Positions 1-9,216 are shown, counted from the stretch's first letter. The stretch: 64,000 nt of DNA from Crossaster papposus (GCA_037893245.1 JBAIAA010000261.1:2046001-2110000); one strand, 5' to 3'. Notes: generated by a model not told the origin, from the sequence alone. Program-made: numbers and translations.

Positions 1-2
1 CT

Positions 3-1187
3 CCCGACAACGAAACGGCGTTAGATCCAGACTATGCTCAAGCTCAAGTTCAAACCCGTGAAAATACCTTAGAACAAGCGAGACGTATGTTTATTAAGAA
101 TCCAATAGTCAAAAGTTTCTACGAAAGTCATGGGCAAAAACAATATGATATACTTCCACAATGGAATAAATTAGTAGTAAAAGATAAAACGTTATATTTT
201 GTAACCGATGATGACAAAGAAGTACAATTATCGCAAAAAGGTAAACCCGATAAATCTTTAAAATTAATTACCATCGAACAAAATGCTAGAAAATTCAACC
301 TCAAAGGTATATTATTTATTAGAAATGAATTAGGTTTTAAAGATTATAAAGTAAATCCATTTAGTAAAAAACAAAAAAAACTACTTAAAGAGAATACGGA
401 GTCTATCCCGATACAAGATCTTCCAGAAGCGGCCGACGATTTAAGCGAAATTTTCGAAACTTTTGAACAAGAAACCAGTTTTATCGAAGAACGAGAAACG
501 GGCTTACCCATCAGAGAAATCTTGGGTTTAAACAAAGCCCTTCAAACGACGAGAGGCAGCTTAGAACTAAATTTAGCGCGCCTCAGACAAGTCGAAGATG
601 AGATAGTCTCAACCGAAGCAGCTATTGCTGAATCAACGGACGACGGTTCCACGGCAGAAATGAGAGAGAGATTAGAAGACTTAAGGTTGGAAAAATCGGC
701 TAGATTAGAAGCCGCGTCTATCAACGCAAAAAAACTCAGAAGTCAGATGAGTCGGTTAAAAGAAACGATTACGAGGATTTTAGATAGCGACGAGACCTTG
801 GGAGAAAAAATTAGAACGTTGTTTAGAGAACAAGGCGTGACCATAACGGCTATTTTGACGGCGTTTAGTTTGGCTATCGGTTTGATAGTAAAGAGCGTTT
901 TGTCTGCCGGTGCGCCGGCGCTGGCACCTGTGCCTGCACCGCCCACACCACCGTCTAACGCCACCAACGTAAAAGAATGGATACAATCGCAACTAAAACA
1001 CTTGTCAAACGTGCTCGCTAAACTAGGCTCTCGCTTACTCGACGCCTTGCCCGGAATTTTAGGCGGTATAGCGAGTTGGATATTTAACGTATTGAGCAAA
1101 ACCGTCGGATGGTTGGGAGAACACGTGTGGACCCTTATAGTGGGAGTCGGAACTTTAATTTTTGTTTATTTACAAAAGCGCCTCTAA
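3..1187 (+). CDS. Polinton coiled-coil and membrane-segment protein, 5' partial
   Basis: The frame is open from base 3 to the stop at 1185-1187 without an upstream stop, so the real start is left of the window; the first ATG inside the window (87) need not be the start. Counting from that ATG, residues about 150-235 are rich in L/E/R/K heptads and should form a coiled coil. Residues 251-274 are a strongly hydrophobic helix, then comes an Ala/Pro linker (275-290), an amphipathic glycine-rich segment (about 320-342) and a final hydrophobic helix (345-362) with a basic tail. A protein of this design fits a virion membrane-active or membrane-anchored component. I know of similar hypothetical proteins beside Polinton polymerases in invertebrates, but no function is established. 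It faces the next gene tail to tail across a hairpin. Confidence 0.8.
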   Translation, partial: PDNETALDPDYAQAQVQTRENTLEQARRMFIKNPIVKSFYESHGQKQYDILPQWNKLVVKDKTLYFVTDDDKEVQLSQKGKPDKSLKLITIEQNARKFNLKGILFIRNELGFKDYKVNPFSKKQKKLLKENTESIPIQDLPEAADDLSEIFETFEQETSFIEERETGLPIREILGLNKALQTTRGSLELNLARLRQVEDEIVSTEAAIAESTDDGSTAEMRERLEDLRLEKSARLEAASINAKKLRSQMSRLKETITRILDSDETLGEKIRTLFREQGVTITAILTAFSLAIGLIVKSVLSAGAPALAPVPAPPTPPSNATNVKEWIQSQLKHLSNVLAKLGSRLLDALPGILGGIASWIFNVLSKTVGWLGEHVWTLIVGVGTLIFVYLQKRL

Positions 1188-1228
1188 AAAAAAAAGCCTT
1201 CTATTTTGCTAGAAGGCTTTTTTTTTTT
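1186..1228. terminator. Perfect hairpin with A and T tracts between convergent genes
   Basis: An A run (1186-1195), GCCTTCTA (1196-1203), loop TTTTGC, TAGAAGGC (1210-1217) and a T run (1218-1228). The 8-bp stem is perfect and is extended by A:T pairing. It begins inside the stop codon of the plus gene and lies 24 bases beyond the end of the minus gene. On either strand it reads as a stem followed by U residues, the shape of an intrinsic terminator. The function is inferred; animal RNA polymerase II is not known to use such signals, so it may serve RNA end formation by a different route. Confidence 0.6.
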
Positions 1229-1252
1229 ACCACAAGTCTAAAAGCAGGTATC

Positions 1253-2533
1253 CTATATTATCGCTATGGCTAAAGTACCAACAATCAGCGAAGTTTTTTC
1301 GTACTCGTGAGGATCTCTCTGAACGTTTTCTTGTGTGGGTGTAGGGAAGGGTGGTGGCGTTGGTGTTGGTGAGGGAGGGAAGGGTGCGGGTGGTGGTGTT
1401 GGTGTTGGCGTGGGTGCGGGTGGGTCAACAGTTTGAGGTGTGGGTGCGGGCGTGGGTGTTGGTGCGGGTGTGGGTGGTGGCGTGGGCGTGGGCGCGGGTA
1501 CGTTTGAGTTTATCTTTGAGTTTAATCCCAACGCCAACTCAGCGGTCGCAATCTGTATATTGTTGTTATATCCTTCGTGGGTTCCGACCCTCAATTGCAT
1601 GTTTGAAGGCACGAGATATAATCCTTTTGCCAACACAAAGTTTAACGAACTCCTGGCGTATTGCAGCGAATCTTGAAATTGGGTTATAGATTCTTCCAGA
1701 TCGGTCGGAGTTGCAATCAAACCTTCTACGATATTAACAAACTGGGTTTGGGCGTCCAAACCCGTGCCCGGAGTTAAAATACTAGTTTTTGTTTGCGCTT
1801 GAGAACCCAGCAGAGCGTAAACATACGCCCTGATAGATTCGTTTATTTTTTGTATTCCGACGTCGGTAAAGTGAGTGGCGGGGTTTATAAAACGTTTCCA
1901 CGCCGAGCCAACGGCGTCGTCTTGCGTCAGACTAGTTACGGTAAAAGAGCTGTAACGTCCAGATCCTCCTGGAGGTTGTGAGGGGCCAAACCCCATTTTA
2001 GTTCCTCCCGCGTATTTACCGTAACTAATCCCCAAGTCCGTGGTATCATAATCTCCCAAAGGTTTACCCCAAGCATAAGCCTGCCCCAATCCACCCGAGT
2101 AATGATCTACCGTCTGTATCCAAGTATTTTGAGGATCCGTAGAATAAAATCTACACGCGTCGATATAAGCCCCGCGATCTACGTTGTTGTCTACGGCATT
2201 AAATACGTTATCGTTCGGGCTGGGACATTTGAGAAACTCTAATATTTTTCTAACGGTAAAATAAACGTGAAATCTGTATACGGCGCTCGTCAGAGGATCG
2301 ATAGAATTAATAAGATCCCAGCCTAAACCGGCTCCGGTGGTACTACACCAAATGGCAAAATTAAGTTGATTTTGATAAAACGTCATCGGTTGTGTTTTCC
2401 ATCTGTTTATTACCTCGTCCGTTTTAACGAGGGGTAACTTATAGTCGGCGAGTAGATCTGGAAAAGTAGCTATAAAAAAACTGCGGTCAACCGAGTTAAC
2501 TACTACTTCTAGACTCTTGAAATCTAAGTCCAT
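1253..2533 (-). CDS. Polinton protein with proline-rich C-terminus, candidate structural protein
   Basis: The protein is 426 residues long and intact. Residues 1-340 look like a folded domain rich in aromatic residues and glycine, with segments such as TFYQNQLNFAIWC (51-63) and YRFHVYFTVRKIL (86-98). Residues 346-400 are low complexity, almost only P, T and A, encoded by a tandem of CCAACACC-like codons that gives the plus strand its GGTGTTGGTG look. The last 13 residues (414-426) are hydrophobic and could anchor the tail. The position in the element, the size and the lack of an enzyme motif fit a capsid or capsid-associated protein, but I cannot show a jelly-roll fold by eye, so that is only a hypothesis. 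It is transcribed away from the 142-residue gene, with 33 bases between the two start codons. Confidence 0.75.
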   Translation of the reverse strand: MDLDFKSLEVVVNSVDRSFFIATFPDLLADYKLPLVKTDEVINRWKTQPMTFYQNQLNFAIWCSTTGAGLGWDLINSIDPLTSAVYRFHVYFTVRKILEFLKCPSPNDNVFNAVDNNVDRGAYIDACRFYSTDPQNTWIQTVDHYSGGLGQAYAWGKPLGDYDTTDLGISYGKYAGGTKMGFGPSQPPGGSGRYSSFTVTSLTQDDAVGSAWKRFINPATHFTDVGIQKINESIRAYVYALLGSQAQTKTSILTPGTGLDAQTQFVNIVEGLIATPTDLEESITQFQDSLQYARSSLNFVLAKGLYLVPSNMQLRVGTHEGYNNNIQIATAELALGLNSKINSNVPAPTPTPPPTPAPTPTPAPTPQTVDPPAPTPTPTPPPAPFPPSPTPTPPPFPTPTQENVQRDPHEYEKTSLIVGTLAIAII

Positions 2534-2566
2534 TTTTATAGGTATTTTTTTTGTTTCTTTTTAAAA
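2534..2566. promoter_or_regulatory. Compact bidirectional promoter/leader between divergent Polinton genes
   Basis: Only 33 bases separate the two ATGs. On the minus strand TATAAAA sits directly against the ATG of the 426-residue gene; on the plus strand a T-rich run ends in TTTTTAAAA before ATGG. The polymerase gene also has TATAAAG directly before its ATG, and the integrase has GTTAA before its ATG. A/T-rich signals touching the start codon resemble late promoters of large DNA viruses. The role is inferred from position. Confidence 0.4.
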
Positions 2567-2995
2567 ATGGCTAGCATCGCTATGATGATCGGAGGCGCAA
2601 TAGTTAACGCTTTAGCTTTCACGGGATCCAACTTTTTATTTTCGAGCATGAAACAACAAAAACAAGACGAAGAGCGCAAGAGACACGACTTGGCTTTAGA
2701 AAAACTGACAACGGCAAAAAACAATTGGGAAAGAGCGAGGACAAAGTATCTCGATTGGTTAAACGATCGACTCAAAAAACAAGCAAAGGCTCAAAGGACT
2801 TTTGAAAGTATAGACGAGGCTCTCAGAGAATACAACTCGGTTACTCGCTCAAACGCACAAGTACCCGTGGGCCTGCAGCATGAGCCCACTCTGTCTGATT
2901 TTTACGCACCTAGCGAAGATCAAAAGACCGGCGAGTTGGTGTTTGTTTTGGGAGGAACTGCGTTGGTAGGTTTTTTAGTTTATAAGTTTGTTTAG
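2567..2995 (+). CDS. Small Polinton membrane protein
   Basis: The protein is 142 residues long. Residues 3-25 are hydrophobic with a GG pair, residues 27-90 are charged and helical (KRHDLALEKLTTAK and following), and residues 124-141 form a C-terminal hydrophobic helix ending in YKFV. A short motif, LSDFYAPS, lies at about 109-116. The layout of two membrane segments flanking a charged helix suggests a virion or host membrane protein. I recall similar unnamed proteins in other invertebrate Polintons, but no assigned function. It is followed after 9 bases by the integrase on the same strand, so the two could share a transcript. There is no sign of decay. Confidence 0.75.
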   Translation: MASIAMMIGGAIVNALAFTGSNFLFSSMKQQKQDEERKRHDLALEKLTTAKNNWERARTKYLDWLNDRLKKQAKAQRTFESIDEALREYNSVTRSNAQVPVGLQHEPTLSDFYAPSEDQKTGELVFVLGGTALVGFLVYKFV

Positions 2996-3004
2996 TTAAG
3001 TTAA

Positions 3005-4000
3005 ATGGAAACAAAGTTTAAAAAAGTGTATTACAGCCCCGCCGGTTATTGGAAGGGTGAAGGTGCGGTTGTAAAATTAGCTAAAAAAACGGGCGCGTCC
3101 AAAGAAGAAACCAGAAATTGGTTAAGAAAACAAGCGTTGTGGCAAATTTATTTACCACCTCCTACGCATATAAGCAGGCCTACGAGTTTAAACAAGTCCA
3201 TGGCTGTGCCAAACGAAATGCATCAGATAGACTTGTTATTTTTACCTTACGATAAAGTCGGTAAACAAGAATACAAGTACGCTATGACGGTCGTAGACGT
3301 AGCCACGCGTTTTAAGGAGGCCGAACCTTTGACCAACAAGACGAGTACCCAAGTGGCCGACGCTTTAGCTCGAGTTTACGCTAGGTCACCTTTGACTTGG
3401 CCCAAGCTGTTAAAAGTAGACGGGGGTAAAGAATTTCACGGTGCTTTTAAAAAGCAACTGGAGGAGAAAAAAGTCACGATACAAGTGGGAGAACCGGGTA
3501 ACCACAGAGCACAGGCAGTGGTCGAAAGATTTAACAGGACTTTAGCGGAGAGATTGTTCGGTCATCAATACGCCCAAGAGATTGTTAATCCGACAGAGAG
3601 GAGTAGACTCTGGGTTAAACGATTGCCCGACGTGATTAAGGCGTTAAACAACGAAACCACCAGATTGATAACGACGGAAGACTACGAGCCACTCACTCCT
3701 AAGCTAGCGATGCAAGAAACGCAAGTTCGTCAAATCAGTTCTTCTCCCTCGGAGGTAGAAAAAGAGTTGGTGAGAAAAGGTGATTTGTTTAGATATCTTT
3801 ACGCACCCGGGGAGTTAGAGGGAGGAGAGCGCAGGCGAGCGACCGATCCTATTTGGAGTCTCGAGGTGTTTAGTCTAGACCGCGCGATCAAAGTAGACAA
3901 CCAACCCACTCTTTACTATCTCAAGAAAGGTCCCCGTCGAAGTTTCGTTAGTCAAGAGCTTCAGGTTGTGCCTCCGGACACTGAGTTACCTCCTAAATAA
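3005..4000 (+). CDS. Polinton integrase (rve/DDE family)
   Basis: The 331-residue retrovirus-type integrase joins element ends to host DNA. The catalytic triad is visible: D76 in MHQIDLLFLP, D139 in LKVDGGKEF and E174 in AVVERFNRTL, giving 34 residues between the second Asp and the Glu. The N-terminal 55 residues (YYSPAGYWKGEGAV, then WLRKQALWQIYLP) form the helix-turn-helix-like region usual in Polinton integrases. The C-terminal 90 residues (GDLFRYLYAPGELEGGERRR, DPIWSLEVF) match the small beta-rich C-terminal domain of the family. It is complete, and the ATG at 3005 is the first in frame after the upstream gene. The triad is intact, so it could be functional; activity is not shown. Confidence 0.93.
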   Translation: METKFKKVYYSPAGYWKGEGAVVKLAKKTGASKEETRNWLRKQALWQIYLPPPTHISRPTSLNKSMAVPNEMHQIDLLFLPYDKVGKQEYKYAMTVVDVATRFKEAEPLTNKTSTQVADALARVYARSPLTWPKLLKVDGGKEFHGAFKKQLEEKKVTIQVGEPGNHRAQAVVERFNRTLAERLFGHQYAQEIVNPTERSRLWVKRLPDVIKALNNETTRLITTEDYEPLTPKLAMQETQVRQISSSPSEVEKELVRKGDLFRYLYAPGELEGGERRRATDPIWSLEVFSLDRAIKVDNQPTLYYLKKGPRRSFVSQELQVVPPDTELPPK

Positions 4001-4008
4001 GATTTTTC

Positions 4009-7000
4009 TTACAGGTCTTTAATTATATAGTGACCAAAAGCTAGAGTAGTAGAACCGTTCGGGAGTATATACCGCTTTGTGTCTAACGGGCTCAACGACA
4101 GTTTGTTTTGCTCAATGGTGTGCAAGACGTGATTTTTTGATCTGATGTAGGTCATCTTATCTAGCTGAGAATCTTTTGTTTTGAGACAGTCGAGATAACG
4201 CTCGTGACTTAATTGTTTGTCGGTGACTGCTTTGGTGACTCCCTTGGCTTTTTTAAGGTTAGAGTCAGAGGTTAAAATCGAGTACATCTTTGGTCTTAAG
4301 CAAACGCATTCGCTGACTGGTTTTCCACCAAACTCGTCTTTAAATTTACCGATGACCTTTTTGTTTTTAGAGTCATAGATCTCGTGACTCTGATTATAGT
4401 TTGACAGGTCATACAAGTCAGAGTCTTTTTGTATATCTTTATAAACATCGTCCGTCTCAACGCTCAAGAGTAGACTGTCCGTATCGGTATAAAGTAACCC
4501 TACTCGGTCTCTATAGGTCTCTTTGAGGTGGTTATAATAAAAGTCGTACATGAGAGTTTTTGAGAGGTCTAAAATACTCACTCCCGCATAAATAGGTTTG
4601 TTTAATAGCGTCTTGGTCTTATACATTTCGATAAACGCTAGATTGCAATCGGTAAAAATCGTTGTATTTTTATAGCTCGGTTTACGCACCAACTCTTGAT
4701 ATTTGGAAACTTGGTCGTCTCTGAGCAAAAACGCGTTCGTTCTATTTCTCACGTTTTCCATCGTCTTTCCAAAAACGCTGTTGTTCATGAGCTTAAAAAA
4801 GTCCTTTTCAAAGTCGGACGTTGCTTTAGCTCTTAGTCGAGTGTTTTTGTCTATGTAAGATTTCATCCAAGGCGCTTGCTTAAATTTTAATACGCGATGT
4901 ACTTTTTTGAGTCGCAGACCAAGATTGAGATACTGTTGTAACGATCTGTAGTGCAAGACATATTTACGTCTGTTGTATAGAGTGGCTATTAATTTAGATT
5001 CGTTCAGACCGGTTAACAACCCCAGTTGATACTCAGATAACCACTCTTGGGGTACTTTGATATTTTCGGGGGCTAGCGGAAAATCATTGTGCCAATCGTG
5101 CAAAGCGTTGGGGTAATCTAAGTCTACCTCCAACAGACACCCTATATCGGACGTTTCTGAGATTGACATAATGCTTTCTGTTGTAAATAGTTTGGGTTTT
5201 ACCCATTCAAAATCGGCGTAGGGTAAATACTGACTCATGGCCCAACCGTATAAATTGTTGGCGTCGAGATACGTGATGTAAGTCGATGGCTCGTCTGGAT
5301 TATAATCGGGTAGATATTTATTGTTTGCTTTGTAGTACCTAGAACTACCCACGCTCGAGAGTCCTCCTCTTTTTGCTTTTTCAAAAAACAAGTGTTTGTC
5401 CACATCGGTCAACAACTCGAGCTCGACTCCCGAGTGTTTTAACAACGCGTCCCACGATAACCCAGGAGAGGTATAATAGTTAGCGGGATCTAACTTATAG
5501 TTCTTTTTACACATTTTTCTAAAATTTTCAAACACACCTGCCAAAAGTAACACGTCAGTTGTGACGTACAAGTCGTGATATTCACCCAGGTTTTTGAGGT
5601 TAAATTCGTTCCACACTTGTTGAGCTCGAGAGTAATCTTGTTGCGATACGTTAGAGTCTTTGAGGCTGCTATAAAACTTGTCGATGCTTGGTAAGCTCGT
5701 CTCTTCAAACTTATCGAACGAGTCCATATACTCGTACGGATAAACACCTTTTTGTAAGAGCAGGTCGACACTCTTAGGATTTTGATCTTTATAGCGTTCT
5801 CTGAGTAGAGTAAACGCCTCTTTGGGACACGCGTTGACTAGTCTATCCAACGACGTTGCCATAAATTTAAACGAGTCTATAAATCTCAGATTACCGATCG
5901 AAAACGAAATGTATTTTTCTGAGTTGCTGGGGATAAAACCGATATCTTCTTCAGTATTAGACAAACCTTGCATGATTAAATGAGCGTCGTAATTTTGTAA
6001 ATTGTGAAAGATGACGGGTATTGGGGTTCTATCCGGCACCACCTGCAGTTTTAGATTGCAATAAGCGTGCGCGGCTCCTCTGTATTTGCCTGTGATGTGG
6101 CAGTGATCTCTCACCTTTCTAAATTTGTTGATATGTTTTTTACACTTTAGACACTTTGACTCTATAAATCCTTTTTGGTTTAAATAACAATATTCTTTTT
6201 GTTCTTCGGCAGTGCGAGGTTCTTTCGGTATAGGGCACTGACAGTTTGAAGAATAGTTGGGGTATATTGGCTTATCGCAAATCCAACACGTATTTGCGTT
6301 TTGGTGCTCGATGTTGTCTCTTGTGGTAAAGTCTATGGGTTTGGGGTTTTTAAAAACTTTGTTTACTTTGTATCTTAAACGCAACGCCGAGTCTAAAAAC
6401 TTGGTCACGGCATCTGTTCCTCTATAGGTCTCTTGAAATTTAACTTTACCGTCGTACCTTAAAGCGATCAACGAATAACCGCAAGCTTTGTGAACTTGAG
6501 TCTCCTGCGTGTTTGCCTCTTGGGTTTTTAATTTTTTTAATACCGATTCAAAGTCGGCGTAAATGACAAAAGGTGCGTCTTGCGCAAACTTGTGATTTTT
6601 AAATTTTAATATCGGAGGGTCGTCGTTAAAACCTTTTGGAAAGACAACCTTAGATGGCGGCTTATCTGTTCCCTCGCAATCTTGTGTATGCCTGTCCAAC
6701 TTGTCTCGTGTGTTGTAGTGCGCCAAACATCTGAAACAGACGTATGTTTTATGCTGGTGTTTCGTTTGGTTAAAAAATATTCTAGATATATGTTTTATCC
6801 AACAATAGTGATTCGTTTTGCCTGAGGAAAACAACAGCAGATTTATGACTGTGGGGTCGTTGGCGTTTTTAGATAAATATAATGGCCGTACTTCTTTTTT
6901 TGCCTTTTCTTTCTCATTTTCGTACGCAAACACATTTATACTAAGATTGTTTTGTCTCTCTATCTTTTCTATTTGATTGATTCGAACGGGAAAGTCTACG

Positions 7001-7923
7001 TCTTTAAAATTTAATCCATCGTTTTTATCGTAAATTGATGGCCTGTCTTCGTGGATTTTAAAATCGGGTTTGTCTTTTACTCGTTGTTTTATTTTGTCGG
7101 TATACTTGCCGAGAGCGGCTCTCAAACACCACCGTAAACATTCGTTGTCTTTGTTTCTGACGTTAATAAAAGCCTTTTTGTTTACTAAAAACTGCGGTAA
7201 TTTTATATAAGAGTTTCCGCTCAAAGGTCTATAACGGTCGATGTTGATATAAAACGCTAATATTCTAACGAGGCTCCAACCCGATCCTTGTCTCGTATTT
7301 TTGGCGTGTTTTTCTTTTATTTTAAAGATTTGATCTTTTACTGGTTGTTTTATCTGACTCTCGTTTAAAACAACTTGTTTTTTACCAAAAAAGGTAAAAG
7401 CGCTGGTTTCTACTAAGCCGTCTTGATTTGTTTTATCGTATTTCGCTTTAAATCCTAATTGAACTTTTAAAGACGATAGATCTCTCAGCTCCGACGTAAC
7501 AATTTTTTCAATCTGCTTCACGTGTGTATTAAAGAATTGCTCTACGTCGTTGTTAAACAACCTAGGCGTCAGCTCCCAGTTTCTATAACTGTTACTAAAA
7601 GCTCTATGTACTTGAAAATCTGCCTCTCTAAAGCTATCGGGGTTTTTATACGATTTAATCGCTAAAATTAAATCCTTTCGTAAAAATCGACCTAGTTTAC
7701 CAGTTGGCGTAAATTGTAACTCTTCGTCGTCTACGATTTGTTTGAGATCATCTAGTTTCTTGCGATTCAAGTTTTTATATTTATTCTCTTCTACTCTAAT
7801 GGTGTCGATATAGTCTCGACGTAGGCTCCGCCCTGGAACTGTGATATTATTTCGCTCCACATATTGTTGCAAGGTTGATTTAGACCAACGTCCATATCCT
7901 ATTGGTGTTAGTTTCTTCATCAT
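4009..7923 (-). CDS. Polinton protein-primed-type family B DNA polymerase
   Basis: The protein is 1304 residues, complete, with every key motif present. The 3'-5' exonuclease shows Exo I DFE (457-459), Exo II NLQNYD (641-646) and Exo III YVTTD (786-790). The polymerase shows motif A YLDANNLYGWAM (D887), motif B KLMNNSVFG (1044-1052) and motif C YTDTDS (D1147, D1149). Before the exonuclease there is a C2H2-like finger (C396, C399, H412, C416). Between Exo I and Exo II is an inserted zinc domain with paired cysteines (C546/C549, C591/C594) and DHCHITGKYRGAAHAYCN (606-623), the signature of recombination endonuclease VII. The first 95 residues contain two short helical repeats resembling SAP DNA-binding motifs. 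It replicates the element, presumably from a terminal protein. The start is the first of two adjacent ATGs, directly after TATAAAG. It ends 9 bases from the convergent integrase stop. Confidence 0.95.
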   Translation of the reverse strand: MMKKLTPIGYGRWSKSTLQQYVERNNITVPGRSLRRDYIDTIRVEENKYKNLNRKKLDDLKQIVDDEELQFTPTGKLGRFLRKDLILAIKSYKNPDSFREADFQVHRAFSNSYRNWELTPRLFNNDVEQFFNTHVKQIEKIVTSELRDLSSLKVQLGFKAKYDKTNQDGLVETSAFTFFGKKQVVLNESQIKQPVKDQIFKIKEKHAKNTRQGSGWSLVRILAFYINIDRYRPLSGNSYIKLPQFLVNKKAFINVRNKDNECLRWCLRAALGKYTDKIKQRVKDKPDFKIHEDRPSIYDKNDGLNFKDVDFPVRINQIEKIERQNNLSINVFAYENEKEKAKKEVRPLYLSKNANDPTVINLLLFSSGKTNHYCWIKHISRIFFNQTKHQHKTYVCFRCLAHYNTRDKLDRHTQDCEGTDKPPSKVVFPKGFNDDPPILKFKNHKFAQDAPFVIYADFESVLKKLKTQEANTQETQVHKACGYSLIALRYDGKVKFQETYRGTDAVTKFLDSALRLRYKVNKVFKNPKPIDFTTRDNIEHQNANTCWICDKPIYPNYSSNCQCPIPKEPRTAEEQKEYCYLNQKGFIESKCLKCKKHINKFRKVRDHCHITGKYRGAAHAYCNLKLQVVPDRTPIPVIFHNLQNYDAHLIMQGLSNTEEDIGFIPSNSEKYISFSIGNLRFIDSFKFMATSLDRLVNACPKEAFTLLRERYKDQNPKSVDLLLQKGVYPYEYMDSFDKFEETSLPSIDKFYSSLKDSNVSQQDYSRAQQVWNEFNLKNLGEYHDLYVTTDVLLLAGVFENFRKMCKKNYKLDPANYYTSPGLSWDALLKHSGVELELLTDVDKHLFFEKAKRGGLSSVGSSRYYKANNKYLPDYNPDEPSTYITYLDANNLYGWAMSQYLPYADFEWVKPKLFTTESIMSISETSDIGCLLEVDLDYPNALHDWHNDFPLAPENIKVPQEWLSEYQLGLLTGLNESKLIATLYNRRKYVLHYRSLQQYLNLGLRLKKVHRVLKFKQAPWMKSYIDKNTRLRAKATSDFEKDFFKLMNNSVFGKTMENVRNRTNAFLLRDDQVSKYQELVRKPSYKNTTIFTDCNLAFIEMYKTKTLLNKPIYAGVSILDLSKTLMYDFYYNHLKETYRDRVGLLYTDTDSLLLSVETDDVYKDIQKDSDLYDLSNYNQSHEIYDSKNKKVIGKFKDEFGGKPVSECVCLRPKMYSILTSDSNLKKAKGVTKAVTDKQLSHERYLDCLKTKDSQLDKMTYIRSKNHVLHTIEQNKLSLSPLDTKRYILPNGSTTLAFGHYIIKDL

Positions 7924-8953
7924 ACTTTATAATATAAGTATTATAATAATTTTTTTATTTAAATTTTATTGAGAGTAAACCAAGATACACAAAATTGGTC
8001 ATTTATAGTTTTTTTATTTAACCCATAGAGGGCGCTCTCGCAAGATAAATAAGACTAGTTTTTTTTGTTAGACTAAATTGAGTTCAAAAGTGGCACACAC
8101 CAAATTGAGTTTTTAAGATTTGGTTTACAAGCGGCACATCCCTACTACTTATGTTAATACCAATTTTCCCATTTGTTTGCCCCCATTTTATCCTCCCTAT
8201 CTACTTCTATAGACTCGTAAACGTGGTACGTGTTTGTAAACAATGCCACAATCTGTCAAGGTCAAAATAAATAAGGTACTGTACTTGTAGAAAGAAAAAA
8301 ATGAATAGGCATAAGTAAATGTTAGGCCTATATTTGTTTAATACTCGTGATTAATTTTTTAGAGGGGCCTTTACTACACAATAGCGCGGCCATGTATTAA
8401 TTCGCCCCCCCCCCCAAAAAAAACCAAAAAAAAGCACCCAAACAAATGAGGTACGGTATGTCATGTTTTTGTAAAACTACAGACTTCTTTTAATTTCCAA
8501 TTTCCAGCCTAGGGTGGGGGAAACAATTGATAGGTGGATTAGTACGAGTAGTACGATTTGAATCAGAACAGTTTTCCTTGTAAGTTGTATGCTCTAACGT
8601 TTACACGTGCCACTTCATGCCTTCCTCGACGAAAATCATCATGTATCGCTTGCTTCCAAATCATCATGTATCGCTTCCCAAATTCACCAACTTTACCACG
8701 AAAATGACCCCCTCCACCACGAATAATTATTCCATGTTCTATTACTACAACAAAAAAGGCAATAACCTACCTATTAACGTTGCTTTCTCTGCACTGAAAC
8801 TCGCAAAAACACCGCACAACAAATAATGGCTGCCGGCTGCTAGCTCTGCATGGGTATGCTAATCCGGTCAATGATCACATGGCTACGAACGTCCAATTGC
8901 AAGTTAGTAAAGTTTTGTGGGCGGGGCCAAGTGGTTAACCTTTATGCCCCATT
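7924..8953. other. Flank to the right of the Polinton genes, no gene seen
   Basis: This stretch is A/T-rich. It contains an imperfect direct repeat (8075-8098 and 8102-8139, sharing AAATTGAG and GCGGCACA/GTGGCACA), a C run at 8405-8414 and no convincing coding sequence. The Polinton terminal inverted repeat should lie in its first part, but its boundary cannot be set without the left end. Confidence 0.5.
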
Positions 8954-9053
8954 TTAGGACTGTGTTAGGATTGGTTAGGTATTGGTTAGCATTGGGTTAG
9001 GATTGGTTAGGAATTTGTTAGGAATCTGTTAGGAATCTTTCAGAAAGTTAGGA
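8954..9053. repeat. Short tandem repeat of GGTTAGGATT-like units
   Basis: Units such as GGATTGGTTA, GTATTGGTTA and GAATCTGTTA follow one another about nine times with drift. It resembles degenerate telomere-like DNA but is not TTAGGG. Confidence 0.7.
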
Positions 9054-9135
9054 TAGACATCGGATGTGTTCGGTTGTTACTTTATCGTCCAACTGGTGGG
9101 GGATCAGTCGACATTGTTTCAAATCGATGTGACTT

Positions 9136-9166
9136 ATCATCATCATCATCATACTATCATCATACT

Positions 9167-9216
<50 letters not shown>

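Larger units (their letters stand above)
1..8050. mobile_element. Polinton/Maverick virus-like transposon, right part, left end outside window
   Basis: The block combines a protein-primed-type family B DNA polymerase with an rve integrase, which is the defining pair of Polintons (adintovirus-like elements). Three further dense, intron-free genes lie beside them with gaps of only 9 to 65 bases. The block holds none of the SINE/MITE clutter that fills the rest of the window. Packaging ATPase and protease genes, usual in Polintons, are not seen and would have to lie left of base 1. The right terminus is not fixed: Polintons end in long inverted repeats with a 6-bp target duplication, and the partner repeat is outside the window, so the end near 8,050 is only an estimate. 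All complete genes are uninterrupted, suggesting a fairly young insertion. Confidence 0.85.
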
